From a virus, in IMG/VR virus record IMGVR_UViG_3300015245_000002, positions 19,745-83,744 of that record: a stretch of DNA of 64,000 bases. One strand, given 5' to 3'. Of the stretch, positions 1-7,776 are shown one piece after another (within the stretch, counting starts at the first letter, position 1; each line of letters starts with the position of its first letter). A program made the position numbers and the translations under genes. Under the pieces are notes generated by a model. It did no database searches. It was not told the DNA's origin and saw only the letters and a program-made list of their open reading frames with translations.

Positions 1-293
1 GCGGCCACGATCTCGAGCAGCGCCGGTGCAGCGTTGCGAAGGTCGGCGATCGCGATGGCATCGGAGGCGACGCCGAATGGAGAATTGCAGCAACCGCAGC
101 CACCGATCACGAGCGTAGCAGCGGTTCCCTGCTTGCTGTCATCGACAGTAATACTGACGTCTTCGGCGCTCGATGGCGCGATTTCGGTGTAGACAAGCTT
201 CTCATTCATCTCGTACTGCCATGAGCCAGCCTTCCAGGGACCGGCGGTCATGCTGGCTACGGACCGCTGCAATTCGTCGATGCTCGGCATCAT
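1..293 (-). CDS. Phage early protein of unknown function (partial, runs off the window)
   Basis: Ninety-seven codons are visible before the window edge. The ATG at 293 overlaps the stop of the upstream gene (ATGA) and has a GGAG six bases upstream. The protein ends, as far as seen, in a stretch reading LRNAAPALLEIVA. That resembles the NAAPALL segment repeatedly seen in Ead/Ea22-like phage early proteins, which is a weak family hint. A Gly-Cys-Gly-Cys-Cys cluster sits in the middle. Last visible gene of the minus-strand early operon. Confidence 0.7.
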   Translation of the reverse strand, partial: MMPSIDELQRSVASMTAGPWKAGSWQYEMNEKLVYTEIAPSSAEDVSITVDDSKQGTAATLVIGGCGCCNSPFGVASDAIAIADLRNAAPALLEIVA

Positions 294-439
294 GTCGTCT
301 CTCCTTTGTCGGCCGTCGCTGGCGTCTGCTGCGCCCTCACGCCAGCCTCGAACCCTCGTCTGTGTGCCATCGCGAACAGGTACGTGTCCGCGATCCACAC
401 GGCGCCGACAGACACCGGAATCCACCACCAATGAATCAC
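290..439 (-). CDS. Small single-pass membrane protein
   Basis: A 49-residue protein. GTG start overlapping the previous stop (GTGA) and stop overlapping the next start (ATGA). The first 23 residues (IHWWWIPVSVGAVWIADTYL) form an aromatic, hydrophobic segment likely to cross the membrane, followed by a short charged tail. No family recognised. The tight coupling on both sides is the main evidence that it is translated. Confidence 0.6.
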   Translation of the reverse strand: MIHWWWIPVSVGAVWIADTYLFAMAHRRGFEAGVRAQQTPATADKGETT

Positions 440-684
440 GCCTCACCGCCATGTGGTCGCCCAGGCGTCAGCCAGCTCTGCGCCGCGATGGAAGCGGACA
501 AGCGGGCGTTCTCAGCCTCCAACTCGCAAACACGCCTCGCGGACCATTCCGCGCTGGCGAACCTCACCGCTGCCGCGAAGCGTTCCTCGCGGAGGTCGAT
601 GCGCAGCGCGGTGATGATGCGAGCCGATGACCGGATGGCTTGCAGCGCGACGAGGAGCGACAGGATGGCGAGGAGCGCGATCAT
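436..684 (-). CDS. Small membrane-anchored coiled-coil protein
   Basis: An 82-residue protein. Residues 1-17 are hydrophobic (IALLAILSLLVALQA) and form a membrane anchor. Residues 20-72 are rich in Ala, Arg and Glu with heptad-like spacing, suggesting a cytoplasmic helix or coiled coil. Its ATG shares one base with the upstream stop. Size and topology resemble an Rz-type spanin inner subunit, but there is no neighbouring lysis gene, so I do not make that call. Confidence 0.6.
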   Translation of the reverse strand: MIALLAILSLLVALQAIRSSARIITALRIDLREERFAAAVRFASAEWSARRVCELEAENARLSASIAAQSWLTPGRPHGGEA

Positions 685-980
685 CAGGTGCCGCCCAGGA
701 TCCGAGAGATCACGGCGCGGGCTGCGTTGACCATAGACGTGTGTTTCCTGGACACGCTGTCGACGCAGCCGGCGACCGGGTTGTTACAGATCAGGCGATC
801 GGCGTATCTGAGCGCGTCGATGTCTGTGTCGGACAGTACAGATCGATCGTCGAGGCGTAACAGCAGTGCATCCCGCTCCGCCACCAACGCCGCGGCGACC
901 TGATGCGCATGATCGAGCTGAGCCGACATCTCCGCGACCGCCTGTACGTGTTCGCATCTCTCGTCGACGATGATAGTCAC
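684..980 (-). CDS. Small helical protein, unknown function
   Basis: A 98-residue protein. I place the start at GTG 980 rather than at an upstream ATG. The GTG overlaps the stop of the upstream peptide gene (GTGA) and has a GGAGGAG site at proper distance, and the upstream extension is low-complexity Arg. The N-terminal half is a probable coiled coil (QLDHAHQVAAALVAERDALL). Cotranslated with the lanthipeptide-like genes. No family recognised. Confidence 0.65.
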   Translation of the reverse strand: MTIIVDERCEHVQAVAEMSAQLDHAHQVAAALVAERDALLLRLDDRSVLSDTDIDALRYADRLICNNPVAGCVDSVSRKHTSMVNAARAVISRILGGT

Positions 981-1231
981 TGCGGCTCCTCCGTGCCGCA
1001 CACGTCGCTGCCTCCGCCGCCGAGTGTGCCGCCGCCGCCGCCGGGCGGCCACGGACACACCGCTGGGCAACTCGCTCCGCCAGATCGACCGCCGCATCCG
1101 TCACTGCATGTGGCGTAGAAGGTGACCGGGACGGTCTGCGGTCCAGCGCCCCGCACGCCGCCAAGACTGGCAGACGCCAGGAGACGGATGGTGTCGGAAT
1201 TCAGGTGCAACTTCTTGTCGTGTCGCTTCAT
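977..1231 (-). CDS. Lanthipeptide-like precursor peptide, copy 2
   Basis: An 84-residue peptide. Residues 6-29 (KKLHLNSDTIRLL, then SLGGVRGA) match the class I lanthipeptide leader pattern K-L-x-L-x-x-E/D-T-[IV]-R-x-L...G-[GA], which ends at a Gly-Gly/Ala cleavage-type site. The remaining 55 residues are a core rich in Gly, Ser and Thr with five Cys. It aligns without gaps over residues 1-29 with the peptide at 1481-1735 and has the same length. ATGA and GTGA overlaps tie it into the early operon. No LanB, LanC, LanM or transporter is in the window, so any modification would need host or off-window enzymes. The family call is by motif only. Confidence 0.6.
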   Translation of the reverse strand: MKRHDKKLHLNSDTIRLLASASLGGVRGAGPQTVPVTFYATCSDGCGGRSGGASCPAVCPWPPGGGGGTLGGGGSDVCGTEEPQ

Positions 1232-1476
1232 TTGATCCCCATCGAGATTGTTTCAATCAGTTGCATGATCGGCACCCCTGTATTCCTGGAGCAAGCGGAC
1301 AACCTTGCGTACGTATCGCCCGACACCGATATGCTGCCGCGTGTGGATCGGTTGTGTGGCGATCGCTGCATCACGGCTCCGCACCGAGGACATGGCGCCG
1401 ATGGTGCAGCGAGCCCCAGGGTGCTGACGCTGATGCGCCCGTGACTGGGGCAAGTATATTTGGCCGGTCCGCTCAT
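1228..1476 (-). CDS. Small zinc-binding, ribbon-helix-helix-like protein
   Basis: An 82-residue protein between the two lanthipeptide-like genes. The N-terminal half has a Cys/His pair and a CPRC pair (YTCPSHG and PCPRCGAV), probably a small zinc ribbon. Residues 46-82 read GSISVSGDTYARLSACSRNT, a strand followed by helices as in ribbon-helix-helix DNA-binding proteins. It could regulate the operon. Start 5 bases after the upstream stop; stop overlaps the next ATG. Confidence 0.6.
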   Translation of the reverse strand: MSGPAKYTCPSHGRISVSTLGLAAPSAPCPRCGAVMQRSPHNRSTRGSISVSGDTYARLSACSRNTGVPIMQLIETISMGIK

Positions 1477-1480
1477 GACG

Positions 1481-1735
1481 CTACGGAGATCCGCCGTTGC
1501 CGCAGTCGAGCGACGCAGCGTTGCACGTCGGCATGTTCACCGACATGAACTGGCACTGATTCGCTGTGCATGCAGCATCGAAGCTGTTGCAAGTCATGAC
1601 CCGCGAGCAGTCGCAGGTTGCACCGAACGTTGGGTTCGGCACGGATGCGCCGCCCCATGCCCTGCCGAGCTGCGGAGAGGTCAGTGAGCGGACCGCTTCT
1701 TTTCGAAGGTGTAGCCTTTGGGAGATCTTGTGCAT
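1481..1735 (-). CDS. Lanthipeptide-like precursor peptide, copy 1
   Basis: An 84-residue peptide. Residues 6-29 (QRLHLRKEAVRSL, then QLGRAWGG) form a class I lanthipeptide-type leader ending in Gly-Gly. Identical positions shared with copy 2 are L8, H9, L10, R16, L18, S20, L23, G24 and G28. The core (30-84) has seven Cys and many Ser, Thr and Asn, including ATCDC and NMPTCNAAS. A clear ribosome site (AGAGGA) precedes the ATG. It lies directly downstream of the recombination nuclease. Function in a phage is unknown: a bacteriocin, a toxin or a decoy substrate are all possible. Not proven to be modified. Confidence 0.6.
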   Translation of the reverse strand: MHKISQRLHLRKEAVRSLTSPQLGRAWGGASVPNPTFGATCDCSRVMTCNSFDAACTANQCQFMSVNMPTCNAASLDCGNGGSP

Positions 1736-1743
1736 GTTGTCCT

Positions 1744-2865
1744 CTAAAACGGTGAATCTGCCACTGGTTCGTCGTCAGTCGTGACGAGCTGCGGCTTGGT
1801 GTCGTATTCCTCGATCACTGTCGTAGACTTGCGCTCGGATCCGCCGGCGGCCCGAACCGCCTCGATCACGGCCTTCGCCGCGCCGCGCTTGCCCTTGAGC
1901 GCCGCGTCGAGCCGAGTCTTCGTGGCGACACGCGCGACCGCAGCGTCGGCCGTTGCTTGGTCGTGCAGCCGCTTGACGGTCTCGTAGACCACGTCACCGT
2001 CGAGCTTTTCGTTGCCGAGCTTGTGGTGCGGGCCGAATGTCTTGCCTAAGCGCAGTTGGATCGGTCGCTCAGCGGCCCGCGCATGCAACGCGGCGTTGAG
2101 CCTTGATACAACAATCTTGATCCGCTGCAGTAATTCATACGCCTCCGCCGCTTCGGTGTCGTCCTGGAACGGGATCATCGCTTCGATGCGTACCGCGATC
2201 TCTCCGGTTCCAGCCTGAATCGCGAGTGCTTTTTGTTCGGGGCACGACAAAAACGCGTGGCAGTATTTGCAGTGTGGTCCGGTACGCAACGTTTTGTCGG
2301 TTGAAATCAACATGTCCCGCAACCGAACGAAATGAGCGTCGAGTTCGAGCACGCCAAGTGTAGCGATGTCAGCAGGAAGCCACGACGCACCGAGATAGAC
2401 GATTGCTACGGTGACCTCGTCACGACCAGAAGCTCGAGCAACCGCGAGCGCTGCGCATGCGAGCTGCCGGTTGTCGGCTGCGGACGTGACTCGCTCAAAG
2501 CCCTTGTAGTCCACGACGAGGATTCGCCGCTCGCCGTAGACGATCAGGTCAATCGTCCCAGGGATCTCGAACGGTCGAAGTCCGGTGTAGTCGCGCCATG
2601 CGATGTGACCAAGAGCGCGCGCCGTGTCGTCGCTGGTGTCGATCGCCATGGCACATTCAGCCGACAGAACATCGCCGGGCTCGAGGAGCTTGCGTACCTG
2701 CCACGGAAGATCTTCGTTCGCGCCAAGCACCACCGCCGCTTCCGCATCCCCGTGCCGATCGTTGCCCTGATCAGCATACGTCGTGTGGTAGTCGTGCTGC
2801 GGCAGGTGAGCGGAGCCTGGGCATGCCAGGACGCGCTCCACGGACGAAAACGAATGACGGATCAT
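1744..2865 (-). CDS. PD-(D/E)XK exonuclease with Fe-S cluster (Cas4/RecB-like, DUF2800-like)
   Basis: A 373-residue protein; ATG 2865 is chosen because it lies 3 bases after the upstream stop and the longer frame starts with low-complexity Arg. Nuclease motifs: GTID (D106) and VVDYK (D119, K121). Cysteines C15 and C199-x2-C202-x5-C208 match the four-Cys iron-sulfur arrangement of Cas4/AddB-type nucleases. In phages such proteins act as the exonuclease partner of a single-strand annealing protein, and the RecT-like gene is two genes upstream. The C-terminal 90 residues are helical and basic. Confidence 0.8.
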   Translation of the reverse strand: MIRHSFSSVERVLACPGSAHLPQHDYHTTYADQGNDRHGDAEAAVVLGANEDLPWQVRKLLEPGDVLSAECAMAIDTSDDTARALGHIAWRDYTGLRPFEIPGTIDLIVYGERRILVVDYKGFERVTSAADNRQLACAALAVARASGRDEVTVAIVYLGASWLPADIATLGVLELDAHFVRLRDMLISTDKTLRTGPHCKYCHAFLSCPEQKALAIQAGTGEIAVRIEAMIPFQDDTEAAEAYELLQRIKIVVSRLNAALHARAAERPIQLRLGKTFGPHHKLGNEKLDGDVVYETVKRLHDQATADAAVARVATKTRLDAALKGKRGAAKAVIEAVRAAGGSERKSTTVIEEYDTKPQLVTTDDEPVADSPF

Positions 2866-2867
2866 GG

Positions 2868-3179
2868 CTACGGCGCCTCGGTCCAGGAGCTCGGCGCCTC
2901 TTGGTCCACGACGAGTCTGTCGTGATGTTCCAGCGCGTCGCACAGCACGCCAATCACCTCTCCTTCGTTGCGCATGGCGATCGCCTTTCTGACCGCCTGC
3001 AGTACGACGCGCGCTGCATCGAGCTCGTTCATGATCGAGCGCAGCGCGTTCGATGCCTCGCCTTGCGGAGGATGCCAATGTTCGTCGTATCGCAGGATGC
3101 TGACCCTATAGTCACCAGATGGGACGACGAAGGTGAACTTGCCTCCATCAACACGGACACGGCGATCCTGATTGTTCAC
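2868..3179 (-). CDS. Hypothetical protein between annealing protein and exonuclease
   Basis: A 103-residue protein with a GTG start overlapping the RecT-like stop (GTGA). The N-terminus looks beta-rich (GKFTFVVPSGDYRVSIL) and the remainder helical with many acidic residues. No family recognised. Its place in the recombination cassette suggests an accessory role, which is inference only. Confidence 0.65.
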   Translation of the reverse strand: MNNQDRRVRVDGGKFTFVVPSGDYRVSILRYDEHWHPPQGEASNALRSIMNELDAARVVLQAVRKAIAMRNEGEVIGVLCDALEHHDRLVVDQEAPSSWTEAP

Positions 3180-4054
3180 GACACCTCACCCGTGCTTGCG
3201 TCGGATTGCGTCACGGGGACCACAGGCGGCATCGCTTCGACCGATGACGAACCGCCTGATGTAGGGCGCCGCTTGAGGTCTGCCACCTTGGCCTTGTACT
3301 TCGCGTTGATCGCCTCGTACGCGGGATGTCCGGGCTTGAGCCCGCGCTTGGAAAAGCGATTGGCAATCACTTGGCATTCGGACATCGAGTCTGCGACGTC
3401 CAGTTCGGCGAACTCCTGGTAGTCGCTGGTGTTGAACGGCGGTGGAGTCGTTTGTGCGTCGGTGAACTCGGCGTCGATGACATCGGATTGCGTAGCGGCG
3501 GATGAAGCCTGCGCCACAGTGCTCGGCTCGCGATCGGCGATCTCGTCACTGGTGAAGCAGCCAGCGAGCACGTCCGGGTAAACGTCGCGTGCGAGCTCTG
3601 ACTTCGCACGCGACGCCAGCATTGCGCGCGGAAAGGTCCGCCAGTTGTCCTTCTGGTGCAGCGCCGCTGACTTGGCCATCTCGATCGTCCACGTGCACTT
3701 CTGCTCGGGCTCTCCTCGGCGCTTCGTCACGTACGTGACGCTCCTGTCGGTCCCCTCGCCGGAACGGCGGAAGTACTCCGCCTTGCCACTGCCGAGCACG
3801 ACCGCGACCATGGCGTCTGCGGTCATCACCGGCTTGCCAGAGATGATGTTGAAGCTACGTAGCGACGCCATCGAGTACAGGCCGAGTTCCTGACCGGCCA
3901 TGATCTGCATCAGGACGTCTGGAACCTTGCCCTTGAGGGCGTCGGGCAGTAGGGAGGACTTCGCAAGACGTTCCGCGAGGTCAATCACTTCGGCGAGGGT
4001 GCGCGGAACGATAACCGTCGTAGTCTGGCGGACCAGTGCGTTTTCTTCGCTCAC
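3176..4054 (-). CDS. RecT-like single-strand annealing protein
   Basis: A 292-residue protein with a GTG start overlapping the SSB-like gene (GTGA). The central segment (QIMAGQELGLYSMASLRSF, SGKPVMTADAMVAVVL, then a KCTWTIEMAKSAAL block and DNWRTFPRAMLASRAKSELAR) is the pattern of a widespread phage family usually annotated RecT-like. It would anneal complementary strands during phage recombination. The neighbours support this: SSB-like protein upstream, Cas4-type exonuclease downstream. The last 110 residues are a variable, probably disordered tail. Confidence 0.7.
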   Translation of the reverse strand: MSEENALVRQTTTVIVPRTLAEVIDLAERLAKSSLLPDALKGKVPDVLMQIMAGQELGLYSMASLRSFNIISGKPVMTADAMVAVVLGSGKAEYFRRSGEGTDRSVTYVTKRRGEPEQKCTWTIEMAKSAALHQKDNWRTFPRAMLASRAKSELARDVYPDVLAGCFTSDEIADREPSTVAQASSAATQSDVIDAEFTDAQTTPPPFNTSDYQEFAELDVADSMSECQVIANRFSKRGLKPGHPAYEAINAKYKAKVADLKRRPTSGGSSSVEAMPPVVPVTQSDASTGEVS

Positions 4055-4662
4055 CGCAGCACCTTGGCGATCTGCGCGACGGTGCGGTCATACGCTGACG
4101 AGCAGGAGATGAACGGGATCGCATCCTCGTCACCCGGCGGCGGAATGTCATCCGATGGCGGCGCCCCACTGTACATCTGACCGCTCTGACCGCCGGCGTC
4201 TTCCGCCAGTGCGGCACGCAGGGCAGCGTCGGAATCGGTCAGGTTCTCCTGGCTCGACGCCTTGAGTGGCGCCGGACCGCGACCGATGCTGTTCGGCTTC
4301 ACCCAGATCGGCGCAGGCCCAACCCTGCCGCCGCGGTCCCACTCGTCAAACCTCTTCCCCCTCCTCATCTCAATGTGCTTGATCTCGATGGTCGACTCGC
4401 CGCCGGTTGCCTTGACCCATTCTGCGACATCGCTCTCGATCGTGGCCAGCGTCTGGCATTTCCAGCCAACCGCCTTGCAGGTCCGCGCGATGTACGGCGC
4501 CTGCTTGTTGTTAACCGCCTCTTCGTACGTGTACATCTTCCCTTTGTGCTCACCCTTGGTGATCTCGACATTGATCCGAACCACCGGGATATTGCGACTG
4601 TCGTCTCCGTAAAAACCGTCGAGAACTTTGCATGGCCAAAAACCAGCTGCGATATCTGACAT
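4051..4662 (-). CDS. Probable single-stranded DNA-binding protein (DUF669-like)
   Basis: A 203-residue protein. Start at ATG 4662, which has an AAGGA site 8 bases upstream; the frame is open further up but without coding character. Residues 1-110 look like an OB-type beta domain (WPCKVLDGFYGDDSRNIPVV, INVEITKGEHKGKMYTYEE). The tail is acidic and Pro-rich (DDIPPPGDEDAIPF), like the protein-interaction tails of SSBs. First gene of the recombination cassette, downstream of a TATAAT promoter. Assignment rests on domain shape and context. Confidence 0.6.
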   Translation of the reverse strand: MSDIAAGFWPCKVLDGFYGDDSRNIPVVRINVEITKGEHKGKMYTYEEAVNNKQAPYIARTCKAVGWKCQTLATIESDVAEWVKATGGESTIEIKHIEMRRGKRFDEWDRGGRVGPAPIWVKPNSIGRGPAPLKASSQENLTDSDAALRAALAEDAGGQSGQMYSGAPPSDDIPPPGDEDAIPFISCSSAYDRTVAQIAKVLR

Positions 4663-4825
4663 TTTTGTGTGTCCTTGTATTTTCCGTCGGTGGACCGCTG
4701 ACGAGTCGAACGTCAAAACCCGGTCGATCCAGATCTCGGCAGGCTGTCCTGGCTCAGCCTTGGGTGTCTCGTCCGTCCAGCTGGGATTAGCAGCATGCAG
4801 CCGGATCGGCACAACCGAGAAAGCG

Positions 4826-4856
4826 ATTATAGCCCTAGAGCGGACTCGTTGGGCAA
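4826..4856 (-). promoter_or_regulatory. Promoter for the recombination cassette
   Basis: A perfect TATAAT at 4826-4831 on the minus strand, with TTGCCC 19 bases upstream (4851-4856). It is followed by about 160 bases of leader before the SSB-like ATG at 4662. Such an AT-rich hexamer stands out in this GC-rich sequence. The 19-base spacing is longer than ideal, so the -35 assignment is tentative. Confidence 0.5.
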
Positions 4857-4997
4857 GAGTATAAGGCCGTCCGTGAGTGAGAACGCAACGCGGCAATGGG
4901 AGTGCGACTGAGTGTGGCATCCGCAAAGCTCGGCAACGGCGCTGCCGGATCTGGCGATCCAGACATCGATGTTGTGGCGAGACAGGGATACCTTCAC
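4827..4997 (-). CDS. Doubtful small ORF
   Basis: A 56-codon frame whose GTG overlaps the stop of the upstream membrane-protein gene (GTGA), which is the only real support. Composition is unremarkable, with a short Cys/His cluster (LCGCHTQSHSHC). Its stop overlaps the TATAAT of the promoter. No family recognised. Confidence 0.35.
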   Translation of the reverse strand: MKVSLSRHNIDVWIARSGSAVAELCGCHTQSHSHCRVAFSLTDGLILLPNESALGL

Positions 4998-5200
4998 GTC
5001 CGCACCACACGGCGCATGCGAACAGTTTCCTCGCGCCCGATCACTGGAATGCGAGATCCCAGCGATTGTCGACGGGGCCATGCCGACCAAACGATCAGGG
5101 CAGCGCACCCGATCGCGGTTCCGGTCATCGAGTACCATCCGGTCGACCAGAAGCTAACCTGGCCGACGAACAGGGCGAAGAGGACGAGCAGAGCGGTCAC
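4994..5200 (-). CDS. Small two-helix membrane protein
   Basis: A 68-residue protein starting at GTG 5200, overlapping the upstream stop and preceded by GGAG. Two hydrophobic segments (TALLVLFALFVGQVSFW and TGTAIGCAALIVWSAW) are separated by a short turn, followed by a basic tail likely to be cytoplasmic. Unknown function. Similar small membrane proteins recur next to regulators elsewhere in this genome (8811, 9975, 34276). Confidence 0.65.
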   Translation of the reverse strand: MTALLVLFALFVGQVSFWSTGWYSMTGTAIGCAALIVWSAWPRRQSLGSRIPVIGREETVRMRRVVRT

Positions 5201-5724
5201 TTGACGGCTCCGAGGAGGCGGTCGATGAGCGCGCATGCGACATGGACATCCCGGACTGCAGTTCCGACTCTCCAGTCGTGGCCACCCTCATCCAGGTGGA
5301 GGCGGATCAACTGAAACCCACGTAGTTCTGCGTCGGTAATCGTGTACGCACCGATCGGCGACGACGGCGCCAGCCGCAACCTCGCCAGTTCACGTAGCCA
5401 CGCCAGACCTCGCTCGACGCGAGCGGTCCGCATCGCCTGGTCCTCCAGGATCTTGATCTCAGTAGCGAGACCGTCATCGGTCGCAGTGGACTGCCTGCCG
5501 ATCCACCCCATGCCAGCGCGTTCTGCCTCGAGATCGGACTCCAACTTTCGGATGCGCTCTGCGTATAGCTTCGCTTCTTCGATGCGAGCCCACAGAGCCT
5601 CGCGAAGTGCCACAAACTCGGCGGTCCGCTCGTCCCTGCTCCGCTTGAGCTCATCCAGCGCATCGCGTAGTTGTGGATCGATTTCGGTCTGCAGCCAGCT
5701 GTCGAGATCGTCGTCGGTGATCAC
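5197..5724 (-). CDS. Coiled-coil protein of unknown function
   Basis: A 175-residue protein, GTG start in a GTGA overlap. Residues 15-75 are almost continuous charged helix (LDELKRSRDERTAEFVALRE), predicted coiled coil. The C-terminal 60 residues are a globular mixture ending in VACALIDRLLGAVK. No family recognised. Part of the early minus-strand operon. Confidence 0.7.
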   Translation of the reverse strand: MITDDDLDSWLQTEIDPQLRDALDELKRSRDERTAEFVALREALWARIEEAKLYAERIRKLESDLEAERAGMGWIGRQSTATDDGLATEIKILEDQAMRTARVERGLAWLRELARLRLAPSSPIGAYTITDAELRGFQLIRLHLDEGGHDWRVGTAVRDVHVACALIDRLLGAVK

Positions 5725-5900
5725 GGTCCACCGTCCGGTAGCGACATGACGCCGTCAGCGCCGACGTACCCGCCGCGCAGGTTCGCGCCGCGCAGGACGA
5801 GCGATTCAACCGCTTCACGAATCGGCTGAGTCGACCCGTCTGGAACATCGACGGTGCGGATGCCTGCGTCGGTATAGCGGTTTTTGATTGTAACGATCAT
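5721..5900 (-). CDS. Small protein of unknown function
   Basis: A 59-residue protein with ATGA overlap upstream and GTGA overlap downstream. It begins MIVTIKNRYTDAGIRTVDVP and contains a short LVLRGANLRGGYVGAD stretch that looks like one coil of a pentapeptide-repeat helix. Too short for that fold alone, so function is left open. Double coupling argues for translation. Confidence 0.65.
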   Translation of the reverse strand: MIVTIKNRYTDAGIRTVDVPDGSTQPIREAVESLVLRGANLRGGYVGADGVMSLPDGGP

Positions 5901-6262
5901 GGATTTCTCTCGATCTCTGTCGTGTCAGGCGGGACATTCGGCCACTGATCCGCGAGTGGCCGGTCGATGGACCATGGGTAATAAGTCTCACCGTGGGTCA
6001 ACATCGAAAGCCATCCCTCGGTATCGATCCACGCGTCGAGGGCATACCCGACCCGCGCGAGAGTTCTGGCTATGTGATCGATAGTCTCCGCGGCATCCGA
6101 GTCATTGCTCGGGACAATACCCTTGGTGGCTCCGCATCTACAACTGTAGCCGATCCAGAGATCGGACAGATCACCGGTATACTGGTACAGCGAACTCTCG
6201 AAATCGGTGCTAGTTCCATCGGCATAGGCGTACGACCACCGATGACTACACTTATCAGTCAC
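5897..6262 (-). CDS. Hypothetical acidic protein
   Basis: A 121-residue protein with a C-x(n)-H and CRC arrangement (DKCSHRW, YSCRCGAT) that may bind zinc. Trp/Tyr-rich in the second half. The ATG is 5' of a TGA overlap with the following gene. Unknown function. Member of the early operon. Confidence 0.65.
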   Translation of the reverse strand: MTDKCSHRWSYAYADGTSTDFESSLYQYTGDLSDLWIGYSCRCGATKGIVPSNDSDAAETIDHIARTLARVGYALDAWIDTEGWLSMLTHGETYYPWSIDRPLADQWPNVPPDTTEIERNP

Positions 6263-6531
6263 CTCAACACCTCCTCCGGTATCCCTGCCGTGTTGACGTC
6301 ATCCGACATCATGGGCACGGCCTCCCGGCTCGCAATCACCGCTGCAATGTAGCCTCGCCGTTTCGACTGCATCAGGCCGCACGAAGCGGCCATGCTGCTA
6401 TCCGGATCCGGGCAGCTCATGGCGATCTCGCCGATGGCATCACACAGCGCGGCGATGGCAGGCATCGGACGGCTACCGGCCGCTGCGAGGGCATGCGCGG
6501 CCAGCGCCTTGATCAGTCCGTTGTCGGTCAC
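6259..6531 (-). CDS. Hypothetical helical protein
   Basis: A 90-residue protein starting at GTG 6531 (GTGA with the upstream gene), preferred over an upstream ATG in low-complexity sequence. The first half is Ala-rich helix (LIKALAAHALAAAG). No family recognised. Confidence 0.65.
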   Translation of the reverse strand: MTDNGLIKALAAHALAAAGSRPMPAIAALCDAIGEIAMSCPDPDSSMAASCGLMQSKRRGYIAAVIASREAVPMMSDDVNTAGIPEEVLR

Positions 6532-7133
6532 GATTTCACCTCCGTGCACGCCGCGTCCGTGCACGCCGCATCCACGATCGAAAGCCGCCGACCGATTCGC
6601 GAGGCCAGCCGAAGCGCGGCGTACAGCGCCGTGGTGATCTTCACGACCTCGACGGGTCGTCGATCCTCGAAGGCGACGTCGTCGGCAGGCGGCACCGCGA
6701 GATCCGCCGCGAGCTCGGCGACGGTCCGCCCGGTGATTGCCAGCGCGGCGCGACCAAACATGGCATCAAGCCTGTCCCGCGCTGCCAGCTCCGCGGCCAC
6801 GTCGGCGATGTGAAGCTGCAGCGCTCTTCGCGCCCGCTCGGAGCGCTGGAATGAATCACGCAGATCCAACAGCGTGCCGCAGAGCTGCAGGACATGGCGC
6901 GGCGACCCGAGCAGCATGCCGAGCTCCGGGCGAGACGGGTCGGCGGCGACGTCGGCCATGGCGAGCATGGAATCAGTGAGTCGACCGAAGTCCGGATCGT
7001 CGAGATCGGGCAGCGGGGTGACCGGCTCGCGGAGCGCCGGGAGATCCATGCGGGTCCCGGTGCGTGACATGATCTCGACAGCCTCGTAGGGCGCCGTAAG
7101 ATGGCCATCTTCGTCGTAAAACGGGTGAAGCAT
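6528..7133 (-). CDS. Hypothetical helical protein
   Basis: A 201-residue protein with a good ribosome site (AAGGA, 8 bases before the ATG). Mostly helical: several Leu- and Ala-rich segments, including a long amphipathic stretch near residues 95-125. The C-terminus carries two DAACT repeats. No recognised family. Between the repressor-proximal genes and the recombination cassette. Confidence 0.7.
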   Translation of the reverse strand: MLHPFYDEDGHLTAPYEAVEIMSRTGTRMDLPALREPVTPLPDLDDPDFGRLTDSMLAMADVAADPSRPELGMLLGSPRHVLQLCGTLLDLRDSFQRSERARRALQLHIADVAAELAARDRLDAMFGRAALAITGRTVAELAADLAVPPADDVAFEDRRPVEVVKITTALYAALRLASRIGRRLSIVDAACTDAACTEVKS

Positions 7134-7178
7134 TTGCTGAATCCTTGTTGTGGAGCCGCGGGATGCGGCGCAGTCAGT

Positions 7179-7556
7179 TCAGTCGACGACCGGAAACTCG
7201 CACTCGGTGGCCGCGCTCCACGCGGCCCGAAACTCCTGCCGATCACTGCACAGATCGATCAGATCGCTTCCGGCGTCGCGATCGCTCGCTCGAAGGTCGC
7301 CGAGCCTGCCATAGAAGATCGCCCAGATCCTCGCCGTGGGCGACCGCGGATCATCTACGCCAACGAACGACTGCTCTGCGGTATCGCGCAGATACCTGAT
7401 CACGCAGGCGACCTCCGCGGCGCTCTGCTCCCGAGCGGTCACTGACTGGAACGCGACCCGGCTGTCGAGGCCGATTGCGGCATAGGAGGTATGGCGCAGC
7501 GCGTGGTCGGAAGTGGCGATGGCCACGCGCTGGCAGTGGGAGACGGCTGGGGTCAC
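7179..7556 (-). CDS. Hypothetical protein
   Basis: A 125-residue protein, start overlapping the upstream stop by four bases. Composition is typical of a soluble alpha/beta protein; no motif recognised. Cotranscribed with the operator-controlled gene at 7553. Confidence 0.65.
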   Translation of the reverse strand: MTPAVSHCQRVAIATSDHALRHTSYAAIGLDSRVAFQSVTAREQSAAEVACVIRYLRDTAEQSFVGVDDPRSPTARIWAIFYGRLGDLRASDRDAGSDLIDLCSDRQEFRAAWSAATECEFPVVD

Positions 7557-7762
7557 GACCGCACCTCGTCCCCGCCGAAAGTCGGAAGATCGCGGGTTCG
7601 CGTGCGGCCAATCGTCGGCAGCACCATAGTGACGGTGTGGCTCTCCGTGCGCATCGCAGCGCTCGGCGACGGCGGAGCCAATGTGCCCTGTGCGACGAGC
7701 TGATCACGCGGAGACCAGCCGGTGGGGAGGACTTCGGTGGTACGTCCGGGTCGGTTCGTCAT
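7553..7762 (-). CDS. Small repressor-controlled protein
   Basis: A 69-residue basic protein (MTNRPGRTTEVLPTGWSPRD). The start is set at ATG 7762 because a promoter (TTGACG-N17-CACGGT) ends exactly six bases upstream, giving a leaderless mRNA; an alternative in-frame GTG lies 15 bases earlier. First gene of the minus-strand early operon. Its promoter overlaps an operator, so it should be silent in a lysogen. Function unknown. Confidence 0.55.
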   Translation of the reverse strand: MTNRPGRTTEVLPTGWSPRDQLVAQGTLAPPSPSAAMRTESHTVTMVLPTIGRTRTRDLPTFGGDEVRS

Positions 7763-7763
7763 A

Positions 7764-7776
7764 TGCACACCGTGCA
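7764..7776. promoter_or_regulatory. Operator O1
   Basis: Perfect inverted repeat TGCAC-ACC-GTGCA. It covers the -10 region of the minus-strand promoter at 7769-7797, so a bound repressor would block transcription of the early operon. Confidence 0.6.

Noticed and set aside
4663-5010. N-terminal extension of the SSB-like protein
   Set aside because: The in-frame upstream part lacks protein character and crosses a TATAAT promoter; ATG 4662 has a ribosome site.
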